DNA of 41,617 nucleotides from Pseudomonadota bacterium. Lineage in GTDB: Bacteria; Pseudomonadota; Alphaproteobacteria; Rhodobacterales; Rhodobacteraceae. Position 1 is the first letter of the stretch. The number at the start of each line of letters is the position of its first letter. Positions 9,449 to 18,379 of the stretch are shown here, one piece after another. Below the pieces are notes generated by a model. The model worked only from the letters and a program-made list of their open reading frames with translations, had not been told where the DNA came from and did no database searches. A program made the position numbers and the translations under genes. The stretch is from assembly GCA_963205075.1 (NCBI GenBank), contig CAUJIU010000022.1, positions 1-41,617 on the forward strand, written 5' to 3'.

Positions 9449-10278
9449 CCGAGCACCGCATCCCACTCGCCGGTGTCATCGGCAACCCCGTCGCGCATTC
9501 GCGCTCGCCCCGGCTGCACCGGCACTGGCTCAGGACCTACGGGATCGAGGGCGATTACCTGCCGCTGCATGTCACCGAAGATCACCTGGCCCAGGTGCTG
9601 CGCGCCTTGCCGCATATGGGGTTTGTCGGGGTCAACGTCACCATCCCGCACAAGGTGGCGGTGCTGCAGATCGCTGATCACATCTCGGACCGGGCCACGC
9701 TGATCGGCGCCGCCAATACCCTGATCTTCCGCAAGGACGGCAAGATCCACGCCGACAATACCGATGGCTACGGCTTCATCTCCAACCTGCGCCAGCATGT
9801 GCCGGACTGGAGTCCCCAGAGCGCGCCTTCCGTGGTCTTTGGCGCCGGTGGCGCGGCGCGGGCGGTGATCGTCTCGCTGATCGATGCCGGGGCGCCGCTC
9901 ATCCACCTTGCCAACCGCACTCGCCCCAAGGCCGAGGCGCTGCGCGACGAATTCGGCGCGCGGATCCAGGTTGTGGACTGGGTGCAGGCCGGCAACGTGC
10001 TCGAAGCCGCGGGCACCGTCATCAACACCACCTCGCTGGGCATGGTCGGCCAGTCGGAGTTCCGCGTGCCGCTCGATGGCCTGCGGCCCGGCACCGTGGT
10101 GACCGATCTGGTCTATACCCCGCTGCGCACCCGCCTGCTCGACGAGGCCGAAGCCGCCGGCTGCATCACCGTCGACGGTCTCGGCATGTTGTTGCATCAG
10201 GGCGTTCCGGGCTTCGAGCGTTGGTTCGGCGTCCGCCCCGAGGTCAATGACGCCACCCGCGCGGCGGTCCTGGCGTGA
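9445..10278 (+). CDS. aroE: Shikimate dehydrogenase
   Basis: A 277-residue AroE reducing 3-dehydroshikimate to shikimate with NADPH in aromatic amino acid synthesis. The shikimate-binding [11 protein letters not shown] is near residue 16-26. NVTIPHK carries the catalytic lysine near residue 71, and NTDGYGF holds the paired aspartate. The NADP-binding loop GAGGAARAV and the phosphate-contacting NRT follow. Length and motif order are normal. The ATG overlaps the maf stop by 4 nt and the stop overlaps the coaE GTG start, so translation is probably coupled along the unit. Confidence 0.96.
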   Translation: MTEHRIPLAGVIGNPVAHSRSPRLHRHWLRTYGIEGDYLPLHVTEDHLAQVLRALPHMGFVGVNVTIPHKVAVLQIADHISDRATLIGAANTLIFRKDGKIHADNTDGYGFISNLRQHVPDWSPQSAPSVVFGAGGAARAVIVSLIDAGAPLIHLANRTRPKAEALRDEFGARIQVVDWVQAGNVLEAAGTVINTTSLGMVGQSEFRVPLDGLRPGTVVTDLVYTPLRTRLLDEAEAAGCITVDGLGMLLHQGVPGFERWFGVRPEVNDATRAAVLA

Positions 10279-10868
10279 CCTGGACGCTTGGCCTCACCGG
10301 CTCGATCGGCATGGGCAAATCCACGACCGCGCAGCTGTTTCGCGACGAAGGCGTACCGGTCTGGGATGCCGATGAAGTGGTGCACCGGCTCTACGGCACG
10401 GGCGGCGCGGCGGTTGCGCCGCTGGCCGCGCTCTGGCCCGGCCTGCTGCAGGACGGCGCCATTTCCCGCGCGCGGCTCAGGCAGCTGATCGCGGAAGATC
10501 CCGGCGCCCTGGCCCGGGTCGAGGCCATCGTGCATCCGCTGGTGGCCGCCGACCGGCAGGCGTTCATCGGCCAGGCCGGCGCTGACATCGTGGTTCTCGA
10601 TATCCCGCTGCTGTTTGAAACCGGGGCCGAGCAATGGCTCGATTCGGTTCTCGTGGTGACGGCTCCGGCCGCGGTGCAGCGCGCCCGGGTGCTCGACCGG
10701 CCCGGCATGACGCCCGAGCATCTCGACCTGATCCTGTCGCGCCAGATGCCGGATGCAGAAAAGCGCGCCCGCGCCGATCATGTCATCGAAACCCTGTCGC
10801 TGGACGCGGCCCGCGCTGCCGTGCGACAGCTGATCGCAACCCTCAGGGACAGGCTGGCCAATGCGTGA
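10275..10868 (+). CDS. coaE: Dephospho-CoA kinase
   Basis: A 197-residue P-loop kinase catalysing the last step of coenzyme A synthesis, phosphorylation of dephospho-CoA at the 3'-hydroxyl. The P-loop [12 protein letters not shown] is at residues 6-17; [12 protein letters not shown] and [11 protein letters not shown] are typical CoaE substrate and lid segments. The start is GTG, overlapping the aroE TGA. The gene overlaps the start of dnaQ by 8 nt. The maf-aroE-coaE-dnaQ order is commonly conserved in alphaproteobacteria. Confidence 0.95.
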   Translation: MTWTLGLTGSIGMGKSTTAQLFRDEGVPVWDADEVVHRLYGTGGAAVAPLAALWPGLLQDGAISRARLRQLIAEDPGALARVEAIVHPLVAADRQAFIGQAGADIVVLDIPLLFETGAEQWLDSVLVVTAPAAVQRARVLDRPGMTPEHLDLILSRQMPDAEKRARADHVIETLSLDAARAAVRQLIATLRDRLANA

Positions 10869-11559
10869 AATCGTTCTGGATACCGAAACCACCGGCTTCG
10901 AGCCCGACGAGGGCGACCGGATCGTCGAGATCGGCGCGGTCGAGCTGTTGGGCCATGTCCCGACCGGCCGCACCTACCACCAGTATATCAACCCCCAGCG
11001 CTCCATGCCGCAGGGTGCCTTCGAGGTGCACGGGCTTGGCGACGATTTTCTGGCCGACAAGCCGGTTTTCGCCGAGATCGCCGATGCGTTTCTGGAATTT
11101 GCCGGCGATGCCAGGCTGGTGATCCACAATGCCGCCTTCGACATGAAGTTTCTCAATGCCGAGCTGGGCTGGGTCAACCGGCCGCTGATCGCCGCTGACC
11201 GCGCCATCGACACGCTGGCCATAGCGCGGCGCAAGTTCCCCGGCTCGCCCGCCTCGCTGGACGCGCTCTGCCGCCGTTTCGGCATCGACAATTCGGCGCG
11301 CACCCTGCACGGCGCGCTGCTCGACAGCGAGATCCTGGCCGAGGTCTATCTGGAGCTGATCGGCGGCCGGCAGCCCGATTTCGGGCTTTCGGGCCAGGCC
11401 GAGAGCCCGGCCCTGCCAACCGGACAGCGCGCCGATGGCTGGCGGCCCGGCCCGAGGGCAAGGCCGCTGCCGCCAAGGATCACCGAAGACGAGGCGCAGG
11501 CGCATGCCCGCTTCGTCGCGCAGCTGGGCGCCGAAGCGGGCTGGAAGCCGGCGGATTAG
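10861..11559 (+). CDS. dnaQ: DNA polymerase III epsilon subunit (proofreading exonuclease)
   Basis: A 232-residue DEDDh 3'-5' exonuclease. Exo I is DTETTG (residues 7-12), Exo [17 protein letters not shown] is near 92-106, and Exo [20 protein letters not shown] is near 152-168. The C-terminal tail is rich in proline and charged residues and is the segment expected to bind the alpha subunit. It proofreads replication. The start overlaps coaE by 8 nt. Its stop overlaps the convergent secB stop by 4 nt (TTAG). It lies about 2 kb from the candidate origin and is co-directional with replication. Confidence 0.95.
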   Translation: MREIVLDTETTGFEPDEGDRIVEIGAVELLGHVPTGRTYHQYINPQRSMPQGAFEVHGLGDDFLADKPVFAEIADAFLEFAGDARLVIHNAAFDMKFLNAELGWVNRPLIAADRAIDTLAIARRKFPGSPASLDALCRRFGIDNSARTLHGALLDSEILAEVYLELIGGRQPDFGLSGQAESPALPTGQRADGWRPGPRARPLPPRITEDEAQAHARFVAQLGAEAGWKPAD

Positions 11560-12068
11560 GCTTCGGTCTTGGCCGCGCCGTTGGTTCCGGCCTGCGCCTG
11601 AAGCCTGCGGGCAATCTCGTTGCGATAAAGCGCCACGAAATCAATGGTTTCAAGGTTCAGGGGTGGAAAGCCGCCATCGCGGGTCACATCGCTGACGATG
11701 CGGCGCAGGAACGGGAAGGTGATGCGCGGGCATTCGATCATCAGATAGGGCAGCAACTGTTCGTCCGACAGCCCGTCGATCTGGAACACGCCGGCATATT
11801 CGACCTCGAGCAGGAACAGCGGCTCGCTGGTCGGCTGGCTGTTGGAGGTGACCTTGAGCTTGGTGATCACCTCGAACTGGTTGTCGGCGCCGCGCTTGCG
11901 CGCATCCAGATTCACCTGGATCTGCATCTCGGGCTTGACCTCGCCCTTGACGCCCTTTTGCGCCATGTAGTTCTCGAACGACATGTCGCGCACATACTGG
12001 GTAATCACCCGCTGGGTGATCTGCGGCGCGGCCTGCGGCTGGGCGGGGGTTTCCTTGGTCTCGGTCAT
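11556..12068 (-). CDS. secB: SecB, protein-export chaperone
   Basis: A 170-residue SecB that holds precursor proteins unfolded and passes them to SecA. It carries ITQRVITQYVRDMSFEN near the N-terminus, then LDARKRGADNQFEVITKLKV and FQIDGLSDEQLLPYLMIECPRITFPFLRRIVSDVTRDGGFPPL, all strongly conserved in the family. A longer in-frame start at 12113 exists. I chose 12068 (MTETKE) because a GGAG sequence precedes it and family N-termini begin there. The tail [10 protein letters not shown] is low complexity. It is leftward, with fxsA 71 nt upstream of it. Confidence 0.96.
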   Translation of the reverse strand: MTETKETPAQPQAAPQITQRVITQYVRDMSFENYMAQKGVKGEVKPEMQIQVNLDARKRGADNQFEVITKLKVTSNSQPTSEPLFLLEVEYAGVFQIDGLSDEQLLPYLMIECPRITFPFLRRIVSDVTRDGGFPPLNLETIDFVALYRNEIARRLQAQAGTNGAAKTEA

Positions 12069-12139
12069 CTTGTCGGCTCCGGTAAAGAAATATCGCGCCG
12101 TTCCTATCAGCAAGGCCCCCCGGCCTCAATGCTTGCCGG

Positions 12140-12628
12140 TCAGTGCCGGGTCCAGCCACTGGTGCCGTGGGTCGGATGCGGCGGCGAGGGGACCTCCTCG
12201 TAATCGGCGTCGATGGTCTCGGGTCCGCCTGCCGGTCCGTGCCGTGGCGCCGGGCCGGTCGCGCCGAACGTCATCGCCTCGAACCGCACCCTGCGGCGCA
12301 GATAGGCCAGAACGGCCGACCTGACCGGCGCGATCAGCAGCAAGAGCCCCATCGTATCGGTGAAAAAGCCCGGCGTCAGCAACAGCGCGCCGGCCAGCAC
12401 GATCAGCGCGGTATGGGCCAGCGGCTCGCTCGGGTCGCGCAGCTCCGAGAACGACCGGCGCAGGTTCACGATCTCGCGCGTGGCCTGATCGCGCACCAGC
12501 CGCGCGCCCAGAAGCGCCGTCAGCAGCACGATCGCCAGCGTCGGCCATAGCCCGATCAGACCACCCACCTGAATGAACAGACCGATCTCGATCAGCGGAA
12601 CCGCGATAAATGCCAGCAAAAGCCACAT
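12140..12628 (-). CDS. fxsA: FxsA-family inner membrane protein
   Basis: A 162-residue membrane protein with three or four hydrophobic stretches. MWLLLAFIAVPLIEIGLFIQVGGLIG at the N-terminus and LVLAGALLLTPGFFTDTMGLLLLIAPVR centrally are typical of FxsA, a cytoplasmic-membrane protein whose overexpression in E. coli suppresses phage F exclusion; its normal role is unknown. The C-terminus is a Pro/Gly/His-rich cytosolic tail. The ATG at 12628 is preceded by a near-ideal AAGGAGGT at 5-6 nt spacing, so an in-frame ATG 21 nt upstream is rejected. It is divergent from timA across 109 bp. Confidence 0.87.
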   Translation of the reverse strand: MWLLLAFIAVPLIEIGLFIQVGGLIGLWPTLAIVLLTALLGARLVRDQATREIVNLRRSFSELRDPSEPLAHTALIVLAGALLLTPGFFTDTMGLLLLIAPVRSAVLAYLRRRVRFEAMTFGATGPAPRHGPAGGPETIDADYEEVPSPPHPTHGTSGWTRH

Positions 12629-12737
12629 AAACGACCTCCTTGGGCGCAAAAGCCTTGCGGTGGACTTGACCCCACCCCTGCCCTACATAGGTGCAGATCA
12701 CTGGGGTTGCTATCCCGCCCCGAAATTGAGGACACCC

Positions 12738-13400
12738 ATGAATTCGCCGATCATCCAGCTCATCGTTCTCGCAGGCATCGCGGTGTTCCTGATCCTGAGG
12801 CTGCGCAACGTCCTGGGCACCCGGGACGGATTCGAAAAGCCCCCGACCGCCATTCCCGACGCCTCGCGCAAGCGGGGCCGCGCCACGCTCGAGGTGATCG
12901 ACGGCGGCCCCGACCGCGACATCACCGACCATGCCCCCGAGGGCAGCGAAACCGCCAAGGCGCTGGCGGCGATGAAGGCCGCCGAGCCGAGCTTCAATGT
13001 CGGCGAGTTCCTGCAAGGCGCACGCGGCGCCTACGAGATGATCCTGATGGCCTTCGAGCGCGGCGATCTTGCCGCGGTGCGCGCCTTCCTGTCGCCCGAA
13101 GTCTACGAGACCTTCGCGCTTGTCGTCGAGGACCGCGAGACCAAGGGGCTCAAGATCTCGGCCACCTTTGTCGGCATCAGCGAGATGACGCTGAAATCGG
13201 CCGAGTTTGACCGCACGTCGAAAGAGGGCGAGGTCACCGTCCGGTTCAAGGCCGAGCTGACCTATCAGGTGCATGATCGCGCCGGTGATCTGGTCGAGGG
13301 CAGCGCCAATGCCATCAAGCGCCAGCAGGACACCTGGACCTTCGGGCGGGTCATGGGCGCGGCAGATCCGAACTGGCAACTGGTGGCTACGTCGGAATGA
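12738..13400 (+). CDS. timA: Tim44/TimA-family protein
   Basis: A 220-residue protein with one N-terminal membrane segment (IIQLIVLAGIAVFLILRLRNVLGT), a polar linker, and a C-terminal Tim44-like domain running from about residue 85 to the end. In alphaproteobacteria TimA is the bacterial relative of the mitochondrial import-motor component Tim44; its exact role in the inner membrane is unsettled. The start at 12738 is preceded by GAGG at about 7 nt. An in-frame ATG further upstream lies in the fxsA coding region and is rejected. The stop overlaps the mltA start (ATGA), beginning a timA-mltA-smr unit. Confidence 0.88.
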   Translation: MNSPIIQLIVLAGIAVFLILRLRNVLGTRDGFEKPPTAIPDASRKRGRATLEVIDGGPDRDITDHAPEGSETAKALAAMKAAEPSFNVGEFLQGARGAYEMILMAFERGDLAAVRAFLSPEVYETFALVVEDRETKGLKISATFVGISEMTLKSAEFDRTSKEGEVTVRFKAELTYQVHDRAGDLVEGSANAIKRQQDTWTFGRVMGAADPNWQLVATSE

Positions 13401-14425
13401 TCGGGGCGCTGGTCCGGGCCAGCCTGGCCAGCCTCCTGATCGCGGGAACCGCCATGGCTGAAAGCAAGATAACGCTGCTGGATTTTTCGGACCTCAACGG
13501 CTGGGCCGAAGACGACCACGCCGAGGCGCTGGCGGTGTTCCGCAGCAGCTGTTCCACCTTTTCGGCGCCCGACTGGATCGGGATCTGCCTGGCGGCCACC
13601 GACGTGGCCGACCCGAAGGCATTCTTCGAAGAGCACTTCCGCCCGGTCATGGTCGAAGACGGCCGCGACCCGCTGTTTACCGGCTATTACGAGCCGCAGA
13701 TCCCCGGCTCGCTGGTGCGCACCGCGCATTTCGCCTATCCGGTCTACAGCCTGCCGCCGGAAGTGACGCCCGGCCAGGTCTGGCTCACGCGGCAGGAGAT
13801 CGAGGAAAGCGGCGTGCTGGAAGGGCGCGGGCTCGAACTGGCCTGGCTGGCCGATCCGGTCGAGCGGTTCTTTCTCCAGGTGCAGGGGTCGGGTCGGATC
13901 CTGTTGCCCGATGGTTCGGTGCTGCGCCTGGGCTTCGCGGCCCGCAACGGCCGGCCCTACGCTTCGGTCGGTGAAGAGATGGTGCGCCAGGGTCTTGCCA
14001 CCCGCAACACCATCTCGGCCCAGGCCATCCGCGACTGGGTCCGCGCCCATCCCGAGGAAGGCCGCGAACTGCTCTGGGCCAACCCCTCCTACATCTTCTT
14101 CCGCCGGTTGCCCGACACCGATCCGCATCTTGGCCCGCCCGGCGCCATGGCCCGCCCCGTGACCGCCATGCGCACCATCGCCGTCGATCCCGACTTCACC
14201 CCGCTCGGCGCGCCGGTCTGGCTGGAAAAGGGCGGACCGATTCCGCTGACCCGGCTGATGATCGCCCAGGATACCGGCTCGGCGATCCGGGGCGCGCAGC
14301 GGGCCGATATCTTCTACGGATCGGGCGATGAGGCCGGCCGGCTGGCCGGCCGCGTCCGCGACGGCGGCCGGATGATCGTTCTGGTCCCCAGACAGCGGGC
14401 CGAGTCCCTGCCGCCCGTCAACTGA
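13397..14425 (+). CDS. mltA: MltA, lytic murein transglycosylase A
   Basis: A 342-residue MltA-type transglycosylase that cleaves peptidoglycan to 1,6-anhydromuropeptides in the periplasm. The N-terminal 20 residues form a signal peptide ending AMA. FTGYYEP and LEGRGLELAWLADPVERFFLQVQGSG are the MltA core, and the C-terminal 3D domain has IAQDTGSAIRGAQRADIFYGSG, containing the catalytic aspartate. No lipobox cysteine is seen at the cleavage site, unlike E. coli MltA, so it may be a soluble periplasmic form. The start overlaps the timA stop by 4 nt and the stop shares one base with the smr ATG (TGATG). The anhydro-muropeptides it makes would feed the cell-wall recycling implied by amgK/murU elsewhere in the window. 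Confidence 0.94.
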   Translation: MIGALVRASLASLLIAGTAMAESKITLLDFSDLNGWAEDDHAEALAVFRSSCSTFSAPDWIGICLAATDVADPKAFFEEHFRPVMVEDGRDPLFTGYYEPQIPGSLVRTAHFAYPVYSLPPEVTPGQVWLTRQEIEESGVLEGRGLELAWLADPVERFFLQVQGSGRILLPDGSVLRLGFAARNGRPYASVGEEMVRQGLATRNTISAQAIRDWVRAHPEEGRELLWANPSYIFFRRLPDTDPHLGPPGAMARPVTAMRTIAVDPDFTPLGAPVWLEKGGPIPLTRLMIAQDTGSAIRGAQRADIFYGSGDEAGRLAGRVRDGGRMIVLVPRQRAESLPPVN

Positions 14426-15024
14426 TGCGCCGCCCACGCCACCTCTCGGCTGAGGAGCGCGCGCTGTGGGACATGGTGGCGCGGCGCGCCAAGCCGCTCT
14501 CCGCCCCCAAACCCGCCAAGCCCGAGGCGCGCCGGCACGAAACGCCCTCGCGCCCGCAATTGCCCCAGGTGACCGAGCCGCAACCGCTTTTCCCCTTTCG
14601 CGTCGGGCAAACCGCCGCTGCGGCGCGCGGCAACGATCTGCTGCCCTCGGTCAATGCCCGGCTGGAGGCGGCGCCGGTCAGGATGGACAACAAGGCTTTT
14701 GGCCGCCTCAAGCGTGGCAAGCTGGTGCCCGAAGCGCGGCTGGACCTGCACGGCATGACCCTGTCCGAGGCGCATCCCGAGCTGATTTCCTTCATCCTGT
14801 CGGCACAGGCCTGCGGGTTGCGGCTGGTTCTGGTGATCACCGGCAAGGGCAAGCAGAAGGACGAAGGCGGGCCGATCCCGGTCCGGCACGGGGTCTTGCG
14901 GCATCAGGTGCCGCACTGGCTGGAAGCCTCGCCGCTGAAACAGGCGGTGCTGCAAGTGACCGCCGCGCATCTGCGCCATGGCGGGCACGGCGCCTATTAC
15001 GTCTATCTAAGGCGCGGGCGCTAG
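14425..15024 (+). CDS. Smr-domain protein
   Basis: A 199-residue protein with a charged N-terminal region and a C-terminal Smr (small MutS-related) domain. The domain begins with LDLHGMTLSEAH near residue 110, a canonical LDLHG motif, followed by LVLVITGKGK and the GGHGAYYVYLRR terminal loop. The usual HGGxGALYV is varied to HGGHGAYYV. Smr domains are nucleases or nucleic-acid binders; stand-alone proteobacterial forms have no firmly assigned substrate. It shares one base with the mltA stop. Its last 18 nt overlap the convergent MFS gene. Confidence 0.88.
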   Translation: MRRPRHLSAEERALWDMVARRAKPLSAPKPAKPEARRHETPSRPQLPQVTEPQPLFPFRVGQTAAAARGNDLLPSVNARLEAAPVRMDNKAFGRLKRGKLVPEARLDLHGMTLSEAHPELISFILSAQACGLRLVLVITGKGKQKDEGGPIPVRHGVLRHQVPHWLEASPLKQAVLQVTAAHLRHGGHGAYYVYLRRGR

Positions 15025-16230
15025 GCGGGCCGTCGCCGCGCGCACCGGCAGGATCAGCAACAGGCTGGCCACCAGAAAGCTGGCGGCGAAGGCCAGCAAT
15101 TGTAGCGGATAGGCCACCCCGATATCGATCAGCCAGCCCGACAGCCCCGGCCCGATGGCCGAGCCCAGCACCATGACCGCGGCCACCACCGCCTTGATCG
15201 AGCCGACATGCCGGGTGCCGAAATACTCGGCCCAGCAGGCGGCCGGCAAGGTCGCCTGACCCCCGCCCGCGATCCCCATCAGGATCACGCCGGCAGCAGA
15301 CCATCCGACCGTGGGCGCATACCAGTGAAGCCCGAATCCCAGCGTCAGCGGCAAAAGGTAAAGCGGCAACAACCGCCCGCTGCCGACCCGGTCGATCATC
15401 CAGCCATACCAGATGGTCGAGACCAGCGCCGCAGCGGTCCCGAGCGGAAACACCGCCACCAGCGACAGATGCGCCCAGCCCTTGACCTCGGCGAAATGCA
15501 CCTGGTGGAACCAGAACGCGGTGCCGAAGGCCGGAAACAGCATCAGCGCAGGGATCATTGCCCAGAACAGCGGGTGACCGAGCGCCTCGGCCCGTGTCCA
15601 GTGCCGCCCGTCCATGCCAACGGCAGGCTCGTCGGTGGCGACCGATTGCGGCGTGCGCTCGCTGCGCAACAGCGCCCAGAGCACCGGGATTGCCAGCACC
15701 GCCACCAGCGCGGTCCCGACCCAGAGCCAGCGCCAGTCGGCCCAGCCCTTGAGCCAGACCATGCCCAGCGGCAGCGACGCCTCGCCAATGGAAAAGCCCA
15801 GCGTCGCCACGGCCAGCGCCTTGCCCCGCGTGGCGACAAACCAGCGCGCCATGGCGACAATGCCGACATGGCTGGCCATGCCCTGCCCGAAAAAGCGCAG
15901 CGCCAGGATGATCACCGGCAACAGCCACACCGTCGTGTTGGCCGCCATCGCCAGGCAGGCCAGCGCCAGGCCCAGGATCACCGCCGACCCGAGCGCGCGC
16001 ACCCGGTACCGGTCGGTCAACCCGCCCGCCCAGAGCATCAGCAGCGCCGAGACCCCGGTGCTCAGCATGTAGATCCCGCCCCAGGCGCCGTGGGTCAGCC
16101 CGAAGCCATCGCGGATCTCGCCGCCGAAGATCGAGATGAAATAGGTCTGACCGAACGAGGACAGGAATGACATCAGCATCCCGGCCGCCAGCCAGCGGGC
16201 ATTGTCACGCAGAAAGCGAAGGTAATTCAT
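15007..16230 (-). CDS. MFS transporter
   Basis: A 407-residue major facilitator with about 12 hydrophobic segments. The family loop after TM2 reads GGLTDRYRVRALGS (variant of GxxxDRxGRR) and a second DR-containing loop IDRVGSGRLLP follows TM8. The first segment contains SSFGQTYFISIFGGEIRDGFGL, seen in MFS proteins related to monocarboxylate/oxalate-formate-type carriers, but substrate cannot be assigned from sequence. No strong ribosome-binding site precedes the ATG. It is leftward, 57 nt downstream of hslU, and could be read through from it. Its 3' end overlaps the smr 3' end by 18 nt. Confidence 0.85.
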   Translation of the reverse strand: MNYLRFLRDNARWLAAGMLMSFLSSFGQTYFISIFGGEIRDGFGLTHGAWGGIYMLSTGVSALLMLWAGGLTDRYRVRALGSAVILGLALACLAMAANTTVWLLPVIILALRFFGQGMASHVGIVAMARWFVATRGKALAVATLGFSIGEASLPLGMVWLKGWADWRWLWVGTALVAVLAIPVLWALLRSERTPQSVATDEPAVGMDGRHWTRAEALGHPLFWAMIPALMLFPAFGTAFWFHQVHFAEVKGWAHLSLVAVFPLGTAAALVSTIWYGWMIDRVGSGRLLPLYLLPLTLGFGLHWYAPTVGWSAAGVILMGIAGGGQATLPAACWAEYFGTRHVGSIKAVVAAVMVLGSAIGPGLSGWLIDIGVAYPLQLLAFAASFLVASLLLILPVRAATARLAPAP

Positions 16231-16287
16231 CGACGAGGCCCATCAGGTCTGGCCCTTGATGGACCAGCGGCCCCGGCGCCGAAAGCC

Positions 16288-17595
16288 CTAAAGCACGTAG
16301 CGGCTCAGATCGGTCGAGCGCGACAGTTCGCCCAGATGGGTTTCGACGAATGCGGCATCGACCGTCACCTTGTCGCCCGCCCGGTCCGGCGCGGCGAAGG
16401 ACAGGTCCTCGAACACCCGCTCCATGACGGTGTAGAGCCGCCGTGCGCCGATATTCTCGACGCTGCGATTCACCTCCGCCGCAATCCGCGCCAGCGCGCC
16501 GATCCCATCGGGGGTGAAGCTGACGGTTACATCCTCGGTCCCCAGCAGCGCTGTGTACTGGCGGGTCAGCGCGTTATCGGTCTCGGTCAGGATGCGGACG
16601 AAATCTTCTTCGGTCAGCGGCCGCAGCTCGACCCGGATCGGCAACCGGCCCTGAAGCTCCGGCAACAGGTCCGACGGCTTGGCGATGTGAAACGCGCCCG
16701 AGGCGATGAACAGCACATGGTCGGTCTGCACCGGGCCGTGCTTGGTTGAAACCGTCGTGCCTTCGATCAGCGGCAGCAGGTCGCGTTGCACGCCCTCGCG
16801 GCTGACATCGGCGCCGCGCGCGTCGGCGCGGGCACAGACCTTGTCGATCTCGTCGAGAAAGACGATGCCGTTCTGCTCGACCGCCTCGATCGCCGTCCGG
16901 GTGACGGTCTCGTCGTCCAGCAGCTTGTCAGCCTCCTCCGAGATCAGCACCTCGTAGCTGTCGGCAACGGTCAGTTTCTTGCGGGTCATCCGCTGCCCGA
17001 AGGCCTTGCCGAAGATTTCGCCCAGGTTCAGCCCGCCCGGCATCCCGCCCGGCTGGCCGGGGATCTCGAAGCCCTGCATCGGGCTCGACGTGTCCGCCAC
17101 TTCCATCTCGATGACGGTGCTGTCCAGCTCGCCCGAACGCAGCTTGCGGCGAAAGACCTCGCGCGTGCTGTCGCGCGCATCGGTGCCGGCGATGGCGGTT
17201 ATCACCCGCTCTTCGGCGGCCTCGCGGGCGCGGGCGGTCACGTCCTCGCGCATCTGGGCGCGTGTTTGCAGGATGGCGATGTCCACCAGATCGCGGATGA
17301 TCTGCTCGACATCGCGCCCGACATAGCCCACTTCGGTGAACTTGGTGGCCTCGACCTTGATGAAGGGCGCCCGCGCCAGCTTGGCGAGCCTGCGGCTGAT
17401 CTCGGTCTTGCCGACGCCGGTGGGCCCGATCATCAGGATGTTCTTGGGATAGACCTCGTCGCGCAGATCGGCGGCCAATTGCTTGCGCCGCCAGCGGTTG
17501 CGCAAAGCCACGGCGACGGCGCGCTTGGCGTCTTTCTGGCCGATGATGAAGCGATCAAGCTCCGAGACGATCTCGCGCGGGGTCAGGTCGGTCAT
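16288..17595 (-). CDS. hslU: HslU, ATPase subunit of the HslVU protease
   Basis: The 435-residue AAA+ unfoldase has a P-loop [14 protein letters not shown] near residues 58-71, [24 protein letters not shown] with pore-loop GYVG, and the Walker B segment [11 protein letters not shown]. The C-terminus LSRYVL is the conserved tail that docks into HslV. It unfolds substrates and feeds them to HslV. The ATG at 17595 has AAGGAA 5 nt upstream; the longer frame to 17688 is rejected. Its usual partner hslV is 8.9 kb away on the same strand rather than adjacent. It is divergent from the ynjF-like gene over 160 bp. Confidence 0.96.
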   Translation of the reverse strand: MTDLTPREIVSELDRFIIGQKDAKRAVAVALRNRWRRKQLAADLRDEVYPKNILMIGPTGVGKTEISRRLAKLARAPFIKVEATKFTEVGYVGRDVEQIIRDLVDIAILQTRAQMREDVTARAREAAEERVITAIAGTDARDSTREVFRRKLRSGELDSTVIEMEVADTSSPMQGFEIPGQPGGMPGGLNLGEIFGKAFGQRMTRKKLTVADSYEVLISEEADKLLDDETVTRTAIEAVEQNGIVFLDEIDKVCARADARGADVSREGVQRDLLPLIEGTTVSTKHGPVQTDHVLFIASGAFHIAKPSDLLPELQGRLPIRVELRPLTEEDFVRILTETDNALTRQYTALLGTEDVTVSFTPDGIGALARIAAEVNRSVENIGARRLYTVMERVFEDLSFAAPDRAGDKVTVDAAFVETHLGELSRSTDLSRYVL

Positions 17596-17755
17596 GGGGT
17601 TTCCTTTGCGGGTTTGTTCCGATCTAGGCCCGAAGGGTCCGGAATCCAAGTGCCGGCCATATGTGTCAAAGGCCGGGGGCGGCGTCACAACTTTGTCAGG
17701 CGGATTGCCGTGGCCGGGGCGTTGGGCGACAAGTCGGGGACATGGAGAGGCCCAA
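17596..17755. promoter_or_regulatory. Divergent intergenic region hslU / ynjF-like operon
   Basis: This 160-bp region lies between two divergent start codons, so it should carry promoters for hslU (leftward) and the ynjFBCD-like unit (rightward). I see ribosome-binding sites at both edges (AAGGAA for hslU; GGAGAGG for ynjF-like) but no convincing -35/-10 pair. Confidence 0.4.
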
Positions 17756-18379
17756 ATGCTGGATTCTGCCGCCAGAAAACTGATCGATCCGGCCCTGGAC
17801 CGCGCCGGGCGCTACCTGGCCGGGCGCGGGGTTGCGGCGGACCGGGTGACGCTAATCGGCCTGGCGCTGGGCCTGCTCGCCGCGCTTCTGATCGCGCTGG
17901 GCGCCTTCGGGCTGGCGCTGCTGCCGCTGCTGGCCGGGCGCATCGCTGACGGGCTTGACGGCGCCGTGGCCCGCGCCGGCACCAGAACCGATTTCGGCGG
18001 CTACCTTGATATCGTGGCCGACATGGCCTTTTACGGCGCGATTCCGCTGGCCTTCGTCATCCATGCGCCTGCCGCCAACGGCGCTGCGGGCGCATTCCTC
18101 CTGGCCAGCTTCTACGTCAACGGGGCCAGCTTCCTCGGCTATGCCGTTCTGGCCGAAAGGCGCGGGCTGGAAACCACGGCCCAGGGCGCCAAGTCGCTCT
18201 ACTATTCCGGCGGCCTGCTCGAAGGCACCGAGACCATCGCCTTTTTCGTCGCGCTTTGTCTCTGGCCGGGCCTGTTCGCGCCGCTGGCCTGGGTCTTTGG
18301 CGCGCTGTGCCTCGCCACCGCCGCGCTGCGCCTGCGCGCCGCCCGCGCCAGCTTTCCCGCCCTTGAGGAGCCGAAATGA
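17756..18379 (+). CDS. CDP-alcohol phosphatidyltransferase family protein (YnjF-like)
   Basis: A 207-residue membrane enzyme with about six hydrophobic segments. The CDP-alcohol phosphotransferase motif spans residues 65-89: DGLDGAVAR, then G81, D85 and D89. The spacing between AR and the glycine is seven residues, one shorter than the textbook eight, and resembles the YnjF branch more than PgsA or PssA. Such enzymes transfer a phospho-alcohol from CDP-diacylglycerol or a CDP-alcohol; the substrate here is unknown. GGAGAGG precedes the ATG. Its stop overlaps the start of an ABC solute-binding protein (ATGA), matching the E. coli ynj cluster association of YnjF with YnjBCD. Confidence 0.82.
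   Translation: MLDSAARKLIDPALDRAGRYLAGRGVAADRVTLIGLALGLLAALLIALGAFGLALLPLLAGRIADGLDGAVARAGTRTDFGGYLDIVADMAFYGAIPLAFVIHAPAANGAAGAFLLASFYVNGASFLGYAVLAERRGLETTAQGAKSLYYSGGLLEGTETIAFFVALCLWPGLFAPLAWVFGALCLATAALRLRAARASFPALEEPK

Noticed and set aside
12666-12693. Promoter with TTGACC upstream of timA
   Set aside because: No hexamer resembling TATAAT lies at 16-18 nt; the TACATA present is only 12 nt away.
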